Shown here in pieces: positions 25,407-35,919 of a stretch of 52,352 nucleotides of DNA. Source of the stretch: Larkinella punicea (GTDB lineage Bacteria > Bacteroidota > Bacteroidia > Cytophagales > Spirosomataceae); assembly GCF_003334855.1 (NCBI RefSeq), contig NZ_QOWE01000038.1, forward strand, positions 1-52,352. Direction: 5' to 3'. Position numbers and translations under genes: made by a program. The notes beneath the pieces are model-generated. The model had not been told where the DNA came from. It was given only the letters and a program-made list of their open reading frames with translations, and did no database searches. How positions within the stretch are numbered: the first letter of the stretch is position 1; every line of letters starts with the position of its first letter.

Positions 25407-26613
25407 GCTGGCCGTTCCGGTAAATGGTTAAAAGTTGATCCCGTTCACCGGCTATATTCTCCGAAACATCATCGAGTTCATTATCCGCAATCAATCCGGT
25501 TGATTCATTCACGATGGAACGGATGGTGCCGTTTTCTACGAAGTAGGCTGAAAAATCAGCCGGATTTAGCCAGGATTCTGAGGGAATAACCTGTTCAATT
25601 TCAGCCCGGTTTTCAGGAATTGATTCGGCTACTATTGAAGCAAACAGGAGGTTATTGATCGCACTCAACACATAAGGACTATGCGTTGTCATAACCATTT
25701 GGGACGGATGAAGGGTAGTTTCTCCCTGTTTTAGTAAGTAATAAATCAATTCTTTTTGAGCCTGCGGAAATAGGTTAAGCTCCGGTTCTTCCAGAATAAA
25801 CCGCCGGCTTTCCTTGTTTCGCAAGTGATTCACTACCAACAACAAGGGAATGATTGACTGGTACCCACTGGCACTTTTCCCCAAATCGACAGAACCCTGA
25901 TCACCGTAATAAATTCGGTCTTTCCCGTTTTCGTACGAATACCGGATGTCAAGAAATGGAATGGACAGGGTATTGATTTGATTGCGGGCTTCTTCAAAAT
26001 TCCGCCCAAATAGCGCCAGCGGTTTTGGAATATTGATATCGGAATACATCAAACTCCAGATGGCTGAGGAAAGTAATGCTGTTAAATTCCTTTCTGAAGG
26101 GATATAGTTAGATGGACACATTATAACATACTCTTTCAAAAAGGACTGATGAAAACTGTGGCTTATCCCAAGCATATTTCCTCCAGACGAAAAAGGAGGT
26201 TGTTCCTTTGTTTTCTTGTTATAAGTGTGTGAGTAAGTAAGGAAATCCCAAGGAACTCCCCATTCTTCATAATCAAGGTTATTAGTCCGCTTTTGATCGA
26301 TCAGTTTTTTATTTAATTCTAATCCATAATCTGTTAAATTAAAAGTAAGGTCTCCTTTGTATTCAATATAATACATTAAAGTTTCGTATCGAAAATAGGA
26401 ATTATACCCCACATAGCTTTCAAGATTATAATTTACTAAAAGATCTGTGGGAAGTCCGCCAATTGGGAATATACTCCGATCTGTACACAATGCAATCAAC
26501 TTTGCCAACGTACTTTTTCCAGAGCCTTGCGGACCAATGAAAACCGTATTCTTCCTGACGTCGACAGTAGCTTCTTTAATAGGTCCACAGTTCCGTACGA
26601 TCAATCTCTCCAT
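25390..26613 (-). CDS. AAA/ABC-type ATPase of a putative defence cassette
   Basis: A 407-residue ATPase of the AAA_15/AAA_21 (SMC/ABC-like) class. It has Walker A GPQGSGKST (27-35), an ABC-signature-like SASGYQS (247-253), Walker B FILEEPE (272-278) and a switch histidine His311 in TTHSP. A divergent, AT-rich insert (about 60-210) separates the nucleotide-binding halves, as in OLD and Septu-type ATPases, but no Toprim domain follows. DNA from about 25900 to 26600 is visibly richer in A/T than ligA and dapA, consistent with horizontal gain. It begins 29 bp after ligA and overlaps the nuclease-like gene. The ATPase assignment is firm; the defence role is inferred. Confidence 0.8.
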   Translation of the reverse strand: MERLIVRNCGPIKEATVDVRKNTVFIGPQGSGKSTLAKLIALCTDRSIFPIGGLPTDLLVNYNLESYVGYNSYFRYETLMYYIEYKGDLTFNLTDYGLELNKKLIDQKRTNNLDYEEWGVPWDFLTYSHTYNKKTKEQPPFSSGGNMLGISHSFHQSFLKEYVIMCPSNYIPSERNLTALLSSAIWSLMYSDINIPKPLALFGRNFEEARNQINTLSIPFLDIRYSYENGKDRIYYGDQGSVDLGKSASGYQSIIPLLLVVNHLRNKESRRFILEEPELNLFPQAQKELIYYLLKQGETTLHPSQMVMTTHSPYVLSAINNLLFASIVAESIPENRAEIEQVIPSESWLNPADFSAYFVENGTIRSIVNESTGLIADNELDDVSENIAGERDQLLTIYRNGQRERTN

Positions 26614-26642
26614 ACTACAATATTACGCGAATAAGTCGGTTC

Positions 26643-28700
<2,058 letters not shown>

Positions 28701-28812
28701 CTAAAATTGCACCGGGTTTACGCAGGCGTCAGTAATATCCAAATTAAACTGCAATCATACTAAATCCTGTACGGACTCGGGCATCCGGTTCGAATTGTTC
28801 CAACAAAAGAAT

Positions 28813-28820
28813 TAATTTTG
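28813..28820 (+). promoter_or_regulatory. -7 element of rpe, decides its start codon
   Basis: TAATTTTG fits TAnnTTTG; ATTG at 28794-28797 may be a weak -33. The expected transcript start near 28827 lies after the upstream in-frame start at 28818, so translation must begin at the ATG at 28869. Confidence 0.55.
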
Positions 28821-28868
28821 GTGTCAACTTTTGCTATTCGGAAACATTATTTCACTAAAAACGCCTTC

Positions 28869-29561
28869 ATGATTCCACCTTTGATTGCCCCTTCTATCCT
28901 GGCTGCTGATTTTGCAAACCTGCAACGCGACGTTGAATTACTCAACCGCAGTGAGGCCGATTGGATTCACGTGGACGTGATGGATGGCGTTTTTGTACCC
29001 AATATTTCGTTTGGCATTCCCGTCTGTGAAGCCGTTAACCGCCACGCTACCAAACCGTTAGACGTTCATCTCATGATTGTGCAGCCGGAGCGGTATGTCG
29101 ACGCGTTTGCCCGAGCGGGTGCTGCCAATCCCGACCGGCCGGGCACGATCACCGTTCACCTTGAAGCCTGTACGCACCTGTACCGCACGCTGACCCAGAT
29201 CCGGGAAACCGGTTGCCGGGCGGGGGTGGCGCTGAATCCGCACTCGCCGGTGGAGTTGCTGGCGGATGTTCTCGAAGAAGTTGACCTGATTCTGCTGATG
29301 TCGGTCAATCCGGGATTTGGCGGACAATCGTTTATTCCGCATACCTTGCAGAAAATCCGAAAACTGCGCAGGCTACTGGCCGCTTCGGGTCAAACCGCTT
29401 TTATTGAGGTAGATGGTGGAGTAGGGAATGATAATGTAGCGGCTTTGGTAGAGGCTGGTGCCGATGTGCTGGTGGCCGGCAGTTCCGTTTTTCGGGCCGC
29501 CGACCCCGCCGAAGCAATTCATACCCTGAAACAGTTTGGCCAGACCGCCCGGCCGGTATAA
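28869..29561 (+). CDS. rpe: Ribulose-phosphate 3-epimerase
   Basis: A 230-residue TIM-barrel enzyme interconverting ribulose-5-phosphate and xylulose-5-phosphate in the pentose phosphate pathway. Signature motifs: APSILAADF at the N-terminus, the metal and acid-base region HVDVMDGVFVPN, HLMI, a second phosphate region VNPGFGGQSF, and EVDGGV. The start ATG at 28869 is chosen by the -7 element and by alignment of IAPSILAADF with family N-termini. Its product xylulose-5-phosphate is a usual transketolase donor, of interest given the split transketolase at 35 kb. Confidence 0.95.
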   Translation: MIPPLIAPSILAADFANLQRDVELLNRSEADWIHVDVMDGVFVPNISFGIPVCEAVNRHATKPLDVHLMIVQPERYVDAFARAGAANPDRPGTITVHLEACTHLYRTLTQIRETGCRAGVALNPHSPVELLADVLEEVDLILLMSVNPGFGGQSFIPHTLQKIRKLRRLLAASGQTAFIEVDGGVGNDNVAALVEAGADVLVAGSSVFRAADPAEAIHTLKQFGQTARPV

Positions 29562-29601
29562 ACGGAAGCTTAGTCAATTTACACGACCTTTTTAATCAGG
29601 C

Positions 29602-31017
29602 ATGTATACGAAAATATTTTGTGGTTTACTGTTGGGAAGTTTGCTGTTTTTCTCGGTTCTGTCCTGCAAGCAAACGCCAACCACCGGGAACGATCCGACC
29701 AGCGTCAACGACTCCAGCGTGGTTCAAAGTCGAATTCCCACCGTCGATTGGGCCAAAAACGCGACCATCTACGAAATCAATATCCGGCAATTTTCACCGG
29801 AAGGCACGTTCAAAGCCGTTGAAACGCAACTTACCCGCCTGAAAGAACTCGGCGTCGATATTCTCTGGTTCATGCCGATTCACCCCATCAGCAAAGAAAA
29901 CCAGCGCACCCTGCCCGGCAATCCGTACGCCGTGGAAGATTACAAAGCCGTCAATCCAGACTACGGCACACTGGCCGATTTCAAGGCCCTTGTCAAACAG
30001 GCTCACGACCTGGGCATGCACGTGATCATCGACTGGGTGCCTAACCACACCGGCCGCGCCCACACCTGGGTGAAACAACACCCGGACTGGTATACCCAAA
30101 TCAACGGCAAGATGAGTCCGCCGATTGACGACCAGGGCAAGGTGACCGATCGCCCGGACGTGTTTGACCTCAACTACAAGAACCCGGAACTCCGGCGCGC
30201 CATGATAGACGCCATGCAGTTCTGGGTGCGTGAATGCGACATCGACGGCTACCGTTGCGAAGTCGCCGGCTATGTCCCGGATGATTTCTGGAGCGAGGTC
30301 CGTCCCAAACTCGACAGCATCAAAACCGTCTTTATGCTGGCCGAGTGGGAAGACAAGCCCGAGCATTTCAAGGATTGTTTTAACATGAATTATAGCTGGA
30401 GTACCTACCAGCTTATGAAATTGATTGCCAAAGGCAAACGCCCGGCATCTGCCCTCGATTCGCTGCTGGCCCACAACAAGGAACGGTTTCCGCGTGGCTA
30501 TTACCAGATGCAGTTTACACAAAATCACGACGAGAATGCCTGGGTCGGCACCCCAACCGAACTGTTTGGCAATGGCGTCGATGCCTTCACGGTGCTGGCG
30601 TTCACCTTTGATGGCATGCCGCTGGTGTATAACGGCATGGAATCCAACCTGAGCAAACGGCTAAAGTTCTACGAAAAAGACCCGATCTACTGGGGCAATT
30701 ACAGCAAAACGGATTTCTACAAAACCCTGTTGACCCTGAAACACCGCAACCAGGCGCTCTGGAACGGCCTGGCCGGTGGTCCGCTGATCAAAATTCCGAC
30801 GGAGAAAGACGACAAAGTGTACGCTTTTTACCGCCAGCAGGAAAACGACCGGGTCATTGTCATCGTCAACCTCAGCCCAACGCCCCAAACCATCCGGCTC
30901 AACGGCGACGGTTTTGAGGGCGTCTATACCGAAGTGTTCAGCCGCCAGCCCGCCGAACTGCGCAACTCCCTGACGTTTGCCCTCAAACCGTGGGAATATA
31001 AGGTGTATACGAATTAA
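29602..31017 (+). CDS. GH13 (alpha-amylase family) lipoprotein, altered nucleophile position
   Basis: A 471-residue lipoprotein (lipobox SVLSC, Cys22) with a GH13 catalytic barrel. Region I is HVIIDWVPNHTG (140-151), region II GYRCEVAGY (216-224), region III MLAEWED with acid/base Glu248, and region IV TQNHDEN with His309-Asp310. In GH13 the residue two after the region II arginine is the nucleophile Asp; here it is Glu220 (codon GAA at 30259). This could abolish or alter hydrolysis, or be normal for this clade. The C-terminal all-beta domain ends at YKVYTN. Expected location is the outer membrane, acting on alpha-glucans. No sus-type operon surrounds it. Confidence 0.85.
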   Translation: MYTKIFCGLLLGSLLFFSVLSCKQTPTTGNDPTSVNDSSVVQSRIPTVDWAKNATIYEINIRQFSPEGTFKAVETQLTRLKELGVDILWFMPIHPISKENQRTLPGNPYAVEDYKAVNPDYGTLADFKALVKQAHDLGMHVIIDWVPNHTGRAHTWVKQHPDWYTQINGKMSPPIDDQGKVTDRPDVFDLNYKNPELRRAMIDAMQFWVRECDIDGYRCEVAGYVPDDFWSEVRPKLDSIKTVFMLAEWEDKPEHFKDCFNMNYSWSTYQLMKLIAKGKRPASALDSLLAHNKERFPRGYYQMQFTQNHDENAWVGTPTELFGNGVDAFTVLAFTFDGMPLVYNGMESNLSKRLKFYEKDPIYWGNYSKTDFYKTLLTLKHRNQALWNGLAGGPLIKIPTEKDDKVYAFYRQQENDRVIVIVNLSPTPQTIRLNGDGFEGVYTEVFSRQPAELRNSLTFALKPWEYKVYTN

Positions 31018-31132
31018 GAGTTATGAGTTAAGAGTTAAGAATTATAAGTGCTATCTTGGTTTAAGGATGCGGATTCATCCTTTTAACTCTTAACTCATCA
31101 TTCTTAACTCTAACTCATCATTCATAATTTAA
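31018..31132. repeat. Intergenic multi-arm hairpin of GAGTTAAGA words
   Basis: The left arm GAGTTAAGAGTTAAGAAT (31025-31042) pairs with 31100-31116 with one missing base. The right side repeats TAACTCATCATTC twice. An inner perfect hairpin AAGGATG-6-CATCCTT (31063-31082) lies between. It fills the whole gap between the GH13 and OmpA genes. Confidence 0.65.
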
Positions 31133-31137
31133 CTTAC

Positions 31138-33174
31138 ATGATCCGGGGAGTCTTACTAGTGCTGGGATGTGTGGTGCTTCTTGTACCTGCGGTTTCGGGT
31201 CAAACCGTGCAGTGGGCCAGTTCCGTCGTGGGTTTTTCGTCGGAAGGCCGGGGGGAAGCCTATTCGCAGCAATACCGGGCGAATCAAATCTTGGGAAAAC
31301 CGAACCGGTTGCCGCAGGTTGGCGACAACGTCTGCGCCTGGTCACCGCTCTACCCCGACGGCCCGAACGAGGAATGGATAACCGTCCGGTTTGCCGCAGC
31401 CATTCCCATTCACCAGATCGCCATTTTCCAGAGCGGAAACCCCGGCGCCATTAGCCAGGTTTTGATCATCGACGGATCGGGGCGGGAAATCCCCGTTTAT
31501 CAGATGGGTCCTTCGGCCCAGATCGCGGAGAGTGGGCAAACCCCCATCCTCCGCATTGCCCCCACCGATCCGGTCATCACCGCCAACACCATCAAACTGG
31601 TCATTAGCCCCAACCGGATTAAAGGGCCGAACCAGATCGACGCCATCGGAATTTCGTCCGATCCGCAGCCCATCGACATTGGTATCAACGTTTCCAAAGA
31701 CGCTCCCAAGGATCTGGTAAAGGAAAACATTGGTTCGCAGGTCAATTCACGGGGACAAGAAGTAGCGCCGGTGATTTCGCCGGACGGCAAAACGCTCTAT
31801 TTCACGCGGGGGCAACACGAACGCAATACCGGGGACCCCAAAAGCCAGGACGTCTGGTATTCAACGCTCCAACCGAATGGCGAATGGGGAAACGCAATCA
31901 ATATCGGCCCACCGATCAATACAACCGCCGATAACGCCGTCAGCGGCATGTCGCCGGATGGCCGAACCATTTACCTCATCAACGTCTACAAACCCGACGG
32001 TTCCGTGACCTACGGTTTATCCAAATCGACGCTGGGCAAGAATGGCTGGTCGTTCCCGGTCGAATGTGTGATTGCCAACAACCACAATCTCCACAAAAAT
32101 GCGTACACTGAATACGCGATTGTGCCGGATGGCAAAACGATGGTATTGTCCGTCCAGCGCCGAAATTCGCTGGGAAATAAGGACTTATACGTCTCATTTT
32201 TACAACCGAACCAAACATGGAGCGAACCGGTCAGCATGGGGCCGGTTTTGAATACCGCCGAATACGAAGGTGCTCCTTTCGTGGCTTCCGACTCCCGAAC
32301 GCTCTATTTTACGTCTGCCGGGCGGCCCGAATATGGGAATGGGGATATTTTCGTCAGCCGTCGGCTCGACGATTCCTGGACCAACTGGTCGGAACCGGAA
32401 AACCTGGGGCCGGTCATCAACACCCCGGAATGGGACGGTTATTTCACCATTCCGGCCACCGGCGATTACGCCTATCTGAGTTCGATTCAGAATTCGATGG
32501 GTGGCGAAGATATTTTTCGGCTGAAACTGTACCCCGCCATCAAACCCGATCCTGTGGCCATTGTATCGGGCCAGGTCATCGACGGTGTTACTAAAAAACC
32601 GGTCGCTGCGGAGGTTTTTTCAACAATTGCCCCCGAAAACAAAGAAAACAGCCGGGTTAATTACGATCCCGAAACCGGTGACTTCAAACTGTTGCTGGCC
32701 ATGTCGAGCAGTTATAATCTGACGGCAAAACGCGAAGGCTACTTCCCGTCTACCGAATGGATCGACCTCAGCAAAGACAAACGCTTCAAGGAAATCCGGA
32801 AAAATCTGATTTTAACGCCGATCAAAGCCGGGCAGCGGGTCGTCCTGCGCGACGTTCTCTTCGAACAAAGCAAAGCCATTCTTTTAACCGGCTCTACGGC
32901 CGAACTCGACCGCGTGGTGCAGATGCTGAAAGAATACCCAACGATGGAAATTCAGGTCGATGGACACACTGACAACCAGGGGGTTTGGGACCTTAATATG
33001 AAACTGTCGCAGGATCGGGTTCGGGTCGTTAAGGAGTACCTGCTGGCGCAGGGTATCCCCGACCTGCGCATCCAGACCAAAGCCTGGGGGCCGAGCAAAC
33101 CGATCGCCAGTAACGAGACCGAAGAGAAGCGTCGGTTGAACCGAAGAGTAGAATTTACGATCCTGAAAATGTAA
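31138..33174 (+). CDS. OmpA-family envelope protein with PD40 propeller repeats
   Basis: A 678-residue protein with a signal peptide (to about 21, ending AVSGQ). The N-terminal region (about 22-180) looks like a discoidin-type beta-sandwich (YRANQILGKPN ... EEWITVRFA). Several PD40/WD40-like repeats follow (SPDGKTLYFTRG, SPDGRTIYLINV, SDSRTLYFTSAG), then a carboxypeptidase-regulatory-like segment near 475-560, and a C-terminal OmpA peptidoglycan-binding domain with DGHTDNQG near 605 and RRVEF at the end. It should sit in the outer membrane or periplasm and hold peptidoglycan. Similar proteins occur next to type IX secretion and gliding genes, but no such partner is here. Confidence 0.9.
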   Translation: MIRGVLLVLGCVVLLVPAVSGQTVQWASSVVGFSSEGRGEAYSQQYRANQILGKPNRLPQVGDNVCAWSPLYPDGPNEEWITVRFAAAIPIHQIAIFQSGNPGAISQVLIIDGSGREIPVYQMGPSAQIAESGQTPILRIAPTDPVITANTIKLVISPNRIKGPNQIDAIGISSDPQPIDIGINVSKDAPKDLVKENIGSQVNSRGQEVAPVISPDGKTLYFTRGQHERNTGDPKSQDVWYSTLQPNGEWGNAINIGPPINTTADNAVSGMSPDGRTIYLINVYKPDGSVTYGLSKSTLGKNGWSFPVECVIANNHNLHKNAYTEYAIVPDGKTMVLSVQRRNSLGNKDLYVSFLQPNQTWSEPVSMGPVLNTAEYEGAPFVASDSRTLYFTSAGRPEYGNGDIFVSRRLDDSWTNWSEPENLGPVINTPEWDGYFTIPATGDYAYLSSIQNSMGGEDIFRLKLYPAIKPDPVAIVSGQVIDGVTKKPVAAEVFSTIAPENKENSRVNYDPETGDFKLLLAMSSSYNLTAKREGYFPSTEWIDLSKDKRFKEIRKNLILTPIKAGQRVVLRDVLFEQSKAILLTGSTAELDRVVQMLKEYPTMEIQVDGHTDNQGVWDLNMKLSQDRVRVVKEYLLAQGIPDLRIQTKAWGPSKPIASNETEEKRRLNRRVEFTILKM

Positions 33175-33227
33175 AGTCCCACAAATCAGTTTAATTTTAC
33201 CCGCAGAAAAGTTATAGTATTGGATTA

Positions 33228-35018
33228 ATGTCTCTATCGCCCCCTCGTCGAACGTCTGTTTTTATTCTGTCCGGAATTATTCTGTTGGCTTTTATCCTCC
33301 GGATTTACCGATCCGACACCTACGGTATCTGGTTTGACGAAAAGGCGACGCTCCTCATCAGCCAGTGTATCGCGATGGAAGGAGCCAATCAACACGATGT
33401 GTTCGACAAGAAAGATTCGCCTTATTTTACCCCCAAAGAGTTCTGGAAACCCAAAACCTTCGCCGATTTCAGTGAAGCTGTTCAACGGAGTGACATTGGG
33501 CACAGCCCCGCTTATTATGCGGTTTTGTGGATTTGGGAAGAGATTTTCGGCCTCAGCGATTTGTCGATCCGGTTTCCATCGATCATCTTCAGCACACTAA
33601 CGGTTTTACTCCTCTATTTTTTTGCAAAACGCCATTTTCGGTTGGAACCGGAATCGGCGACCCGGCTGGCGTTGATCAGCGCGTTCATTGCAGCCATCGA
33701 GCCGTTGTTCATCGCCCACAGCCACATCGCCCGCAACTACTCGATGACGTTCTTTCTGACACTGCTGTCGACCCATGTTTTTCTGATCATCATGGAGAAA
33801 GAGCAGAAGAAGAAAGCACCGACGAAGCTCTACCTGGGCTATTGCGCGCTCATTGCGACCTCCATTCTATCTCATTACCTGACGGTTACGGTTTTTCTGT
33901 GCCATGGTTTGTACGCGTTGCTCTACGTCCGTAAATGGCCGATGTGGTATAAGTTGGGCGCGTCCTTTGCCGTAGCCATCGGGTTTGTATCGCTGTGGAT
34001 GATTTTCGGCGGTGGGCAATCCACGTTTTTCACCCTGAACCACCAGGCCGTCTTCTACCGCAACCTGGCGCTGACCAACCCCGTGAACAGCGGTTTTGGC
34101 CTGATTCTTCCGGCCACGATTCCCAACGTTTTCTGGCGGTCGCTGCCCATCTGGAGCGATCTGGTGCTGTTTACCAACGGCCTGGCGACGGCGACGGCCG
34201 GTTACCGGAATGTGGGGGTTGCACTGCTCATCGGCCTGCTTTCGGTATTCCTTATTTACCGGTATCGGAACCAGCGCCAGCCCCCTCAATGGGTCAAATT
34301 CGTGCTGCCCGTTCTAATGCTGGCCGGGCTGGCGTTCTACAGCATTTATCCGTTGCAGCACCTGGTTTTGTCGGCGACGCTGCCTCTTTTCTATTTGATG
34401 ATTGTGGCTTTGCTGGAAGATTTCAGGCCGAACGACCGCCCGTTGATCGTTTTTCTGGTGCTGCTTTCGGTGGTTCCCACCCTGTTTCTGATCCTGATGG
34501 CGTTCCGCTCCGGGCATACCTACGGGCTGACCCAGCGGTATTCCGGTTTTTCATTTCCGTACGTGATCATCCTGGTTGCCATCCTGATTCGGAAACTTTC
34601 GACGCAAAAATTGTGGCTTAGTTTACCCCTGACGGCGGTTTTGATCATTCAGGGCGGTTTGGTCATTCAACTGTTGCAACGCATCTATAACGATACGGCA
34701 GCGAAGTATACGTCGTTTTCCGTTCCCCGCACCACCAATCCGTTTCGGGAATCCGCGAAGAAAATTGAAGCACTCTATGCCCCCGGCGATACGGTTTTGT
34801 ATCCGTCGCTGAAACGCCGGGAATATTCCGATATCGACAAAAGTGGTCGACCGTATGCCATTATCGATGCGCAGTTGGTCAACATCTATTTGCCGAAAGA
34901 CGCCACCTATTACCAGCGCATCGACCCTATGGAACGGGATAAGATTGTACTGGTCAAAGGCAAGACGGGCCAGAAAATCACTATCTTTGACCTCGAAGGA
35001 ACGAAATACAGGTATTAA
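33228..35018 (+). CDS. GT-C type membrane glycosyltransferase (ArnT/PMT-like)
   Basis: A 596-residue polytopic membrane protein with many hydrophobic helices. The first periplasmic loop carries WFDE (Asp37-Glu38), the acidic pair typical of GT-C enzymes that use lipid-phosphate sugars (PMT/ArnT class), and a later HSPAYY segment. It probably moves a sugar from a polyprenyl-phosphate donor to a glycan, lipid or protein on the periplasmic side. Its stop codon directly abuts the ATG of the transketolase subunit, so both are translated from one mRNA. It opens the surface-glycan locus. Confidence 0.8.
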   Translation: MSLSPPRRTSVFILSGIILLAFILRIYRSDTYGIWFDEKATLLISQCIAMEGANQHDVFDKKDSPYFTPKEFWKPKTFADFSEAVQRSDIGHSPAYYAVLWIWEEIFGLSDLSIRFPSIIFSTLTVLLLYFFAKRHFRLEPESATRLALISAFIAAIEPLFIAHSHIARNYSMTFFLTLLSTHVFLIIMEKEQKKKAPTKLYLGYCALIATSILSHYLTVTVFLCHGLYALLYVRKWPMWYKLGASFAVAIGFVSLWMIFGGGQSTFFTLNHQAVFYRNLALTNPVNSGFGLILPATIPNVFWRSLPIWSDLVLFTNGLATATAGYRNVGVALLIGLLSVFLIYRYRNQRQPPQWVKFVLPVLMLAGLAFYSIYPLQHLVLSATLPLFYLMIVALLEDFRPNDRPLIVFLVLLSVVPTLFLILMAFRSGHTYGLTQRYSGFSFPYVIILVAILIRKLSTQKLWLSLPLTAVLIIQGGLVIQLLQRIYNDTAAKYTSFSVPRTTNPFRESAKKIEALYAPGDTVLYPSLKRREYSDIDKSGRPYAIIDAQLVNIYLPKDATYYQRIDPMERDKIVLVKGKTGQKITIFDLEGTKYRY

Positions 35019-35834
35019 ATGACTTCACCAGCACTCACAACCGATATTACGACCCTCAGCGGCCAACTGCGGCTGAAGGTTCTCGAATTGTATAATAAGG
35101 CCCACGCCGGCCACATTGGCTGCTCGCTGAGCTGCCTCGATATGATGATTGCCTCACTGATTCTGCGGAAACAGGAAGAAGACACGTTTATTCTGTCGAA
35201 AGGACATGCCGCAGCGGCCCTCTACGTCTGCCTGAATCACCTGGGCGAAATTTCGGACGAACAACTGCAATCATTCTACAAAAACGGCACCACCCTGCCC
35301 GCTCACCCCGCGCCCAACAAACACAAAGGCATTCCGTTTGCCACCGGCTCGCTCGGCCACGGTTTTCCGATTGCGTCGGGCATTGCGCACGCGAACAAAT
35401 TGCAGGGCAACACCAACGCCGTGTACGTGCTGATGTCGGACGGGGAAACCAACGAAGGCACCACCTGGGAAGCCGCCCACTACGCCCTGCAGCAGGGGCT
35501 GGATAACCTGACCGTGTTGATCGACAAAAACGGTTTGCAGGGATTTGGCCCCACCGCCGACGTGTTTGGCGACACCGCCGATGTGGCAAAGTGGAAAGCC
35601 ATTGGTTTTGACGTCGTCGAAGCCGATGGACACGATGTGGAAGCCCTGCTCGTGATCCTCGACACGCTTCGTCTGCAAACCAACGGCAAGCCCAAAGTGA
35701 TCATTGCCCATACGGTGAAAGGCAAAGGCGTTTCGTATATGGAAAACCGGCTCGAATGGCATTATTTACCCATGACCGCCGACCTCTACGATCAGGCCTG
35801 CAACGATATAAACGACCGGTATTTTACCGCTTGA
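35019..35834 (+). CDS. Transketolase N-terminal subunit (TPP-binding)
   Basis: A 271-residue protein equal to the first third of a normal transketolase. Motifs: AGHIG (His32), KGH (61-63), the thiamine-diphosphate motif SDGETNEGTTWEAA (140-153; Ser replaces the common Gly before DGE), and DKNGLQGFG. It should pair with the C-terminal subunit at 38057 to make an active enzyme at the dimer interface. Split transketolases are known in apiose breakdown (two-subunit apulose-phosphate transketolase) and elsewhere. Here, between a GT-C gene and an epimerase/GT2 fusion, a role in making a nucleotide-sugar precursor is inferred. The two halves are separated by 2.2 kb and a strong hairpin. Confidence 0.9.
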   Translation: MTSPALTTDITTLSGQLRLKVLELYNKAHAGHIGCSLSCLDMMIASLILRKQEEDTFILSKGHAAAALYVCLNHLGEISDEQLQSFYKNGTTLPAHPAPNKHKGIPFATGSLGHGFPIASGIAHANKLQGNTNAVYVLMSDGETNEGTTWEAAHYALQQGLDNLTVLIDKNGLQGFGPTADVFGDTADVAKWKAIGFDVVEADGHDVEALLVILDTLRLQTNGKPKVIIAHTVKGKGVSYMENRLEWHYLPMTADLYDQACNDINDRYFTA

Positions 35835-35836
35835 AG

Positions 35837-35893
35837 CCTTTTTTAGAAACACCCGTCAGGTTTTGGAAACCTGACGGGTGTTTCTAAAAAAGG
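35837..35893. terminator. Perfect 27-bp-arm hairpin, likely terminator
   Basis: The arms 35837-35863 and 35867-35893 are perfectly complementary around a 3-nt loop. The core is ACCCGTCAGG and the outer part has T6 and A6 runs. It starts 3 bp after the transketolase N-subunit stop and should reduce or stop transcription into the fusion gene, or act as an RNA processing site. Confidence 0.8.
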
Positions 35894-35919
35894 TAAATAC
35901 ATTTACAAGTTAACCACGA

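Noticed and set aside
24888-26613. Assignment of the ATPase pair to PARIS, Gabija or Septu
   Set aside because: PARIS and Gabija need Toprim/OLD or helicase partners and Septu an HNH partner; the small protein shows an ExK core instead. Only a general defence-like label is supported.
28818-28868. Upstream in-frame start for rpe
   Set aside because: It overlaps the -7 element at 28813-28820, so it would lie before the transcript start; the family N-terminus fits the ATG at 28869.
35837-35893. Perfect palindrome as a transposon remnant
   Set aside because: A 3-nt loop, flanking T and A runs and position 3 bp after a stop codon fit a terminator better; no target duplication was seen.
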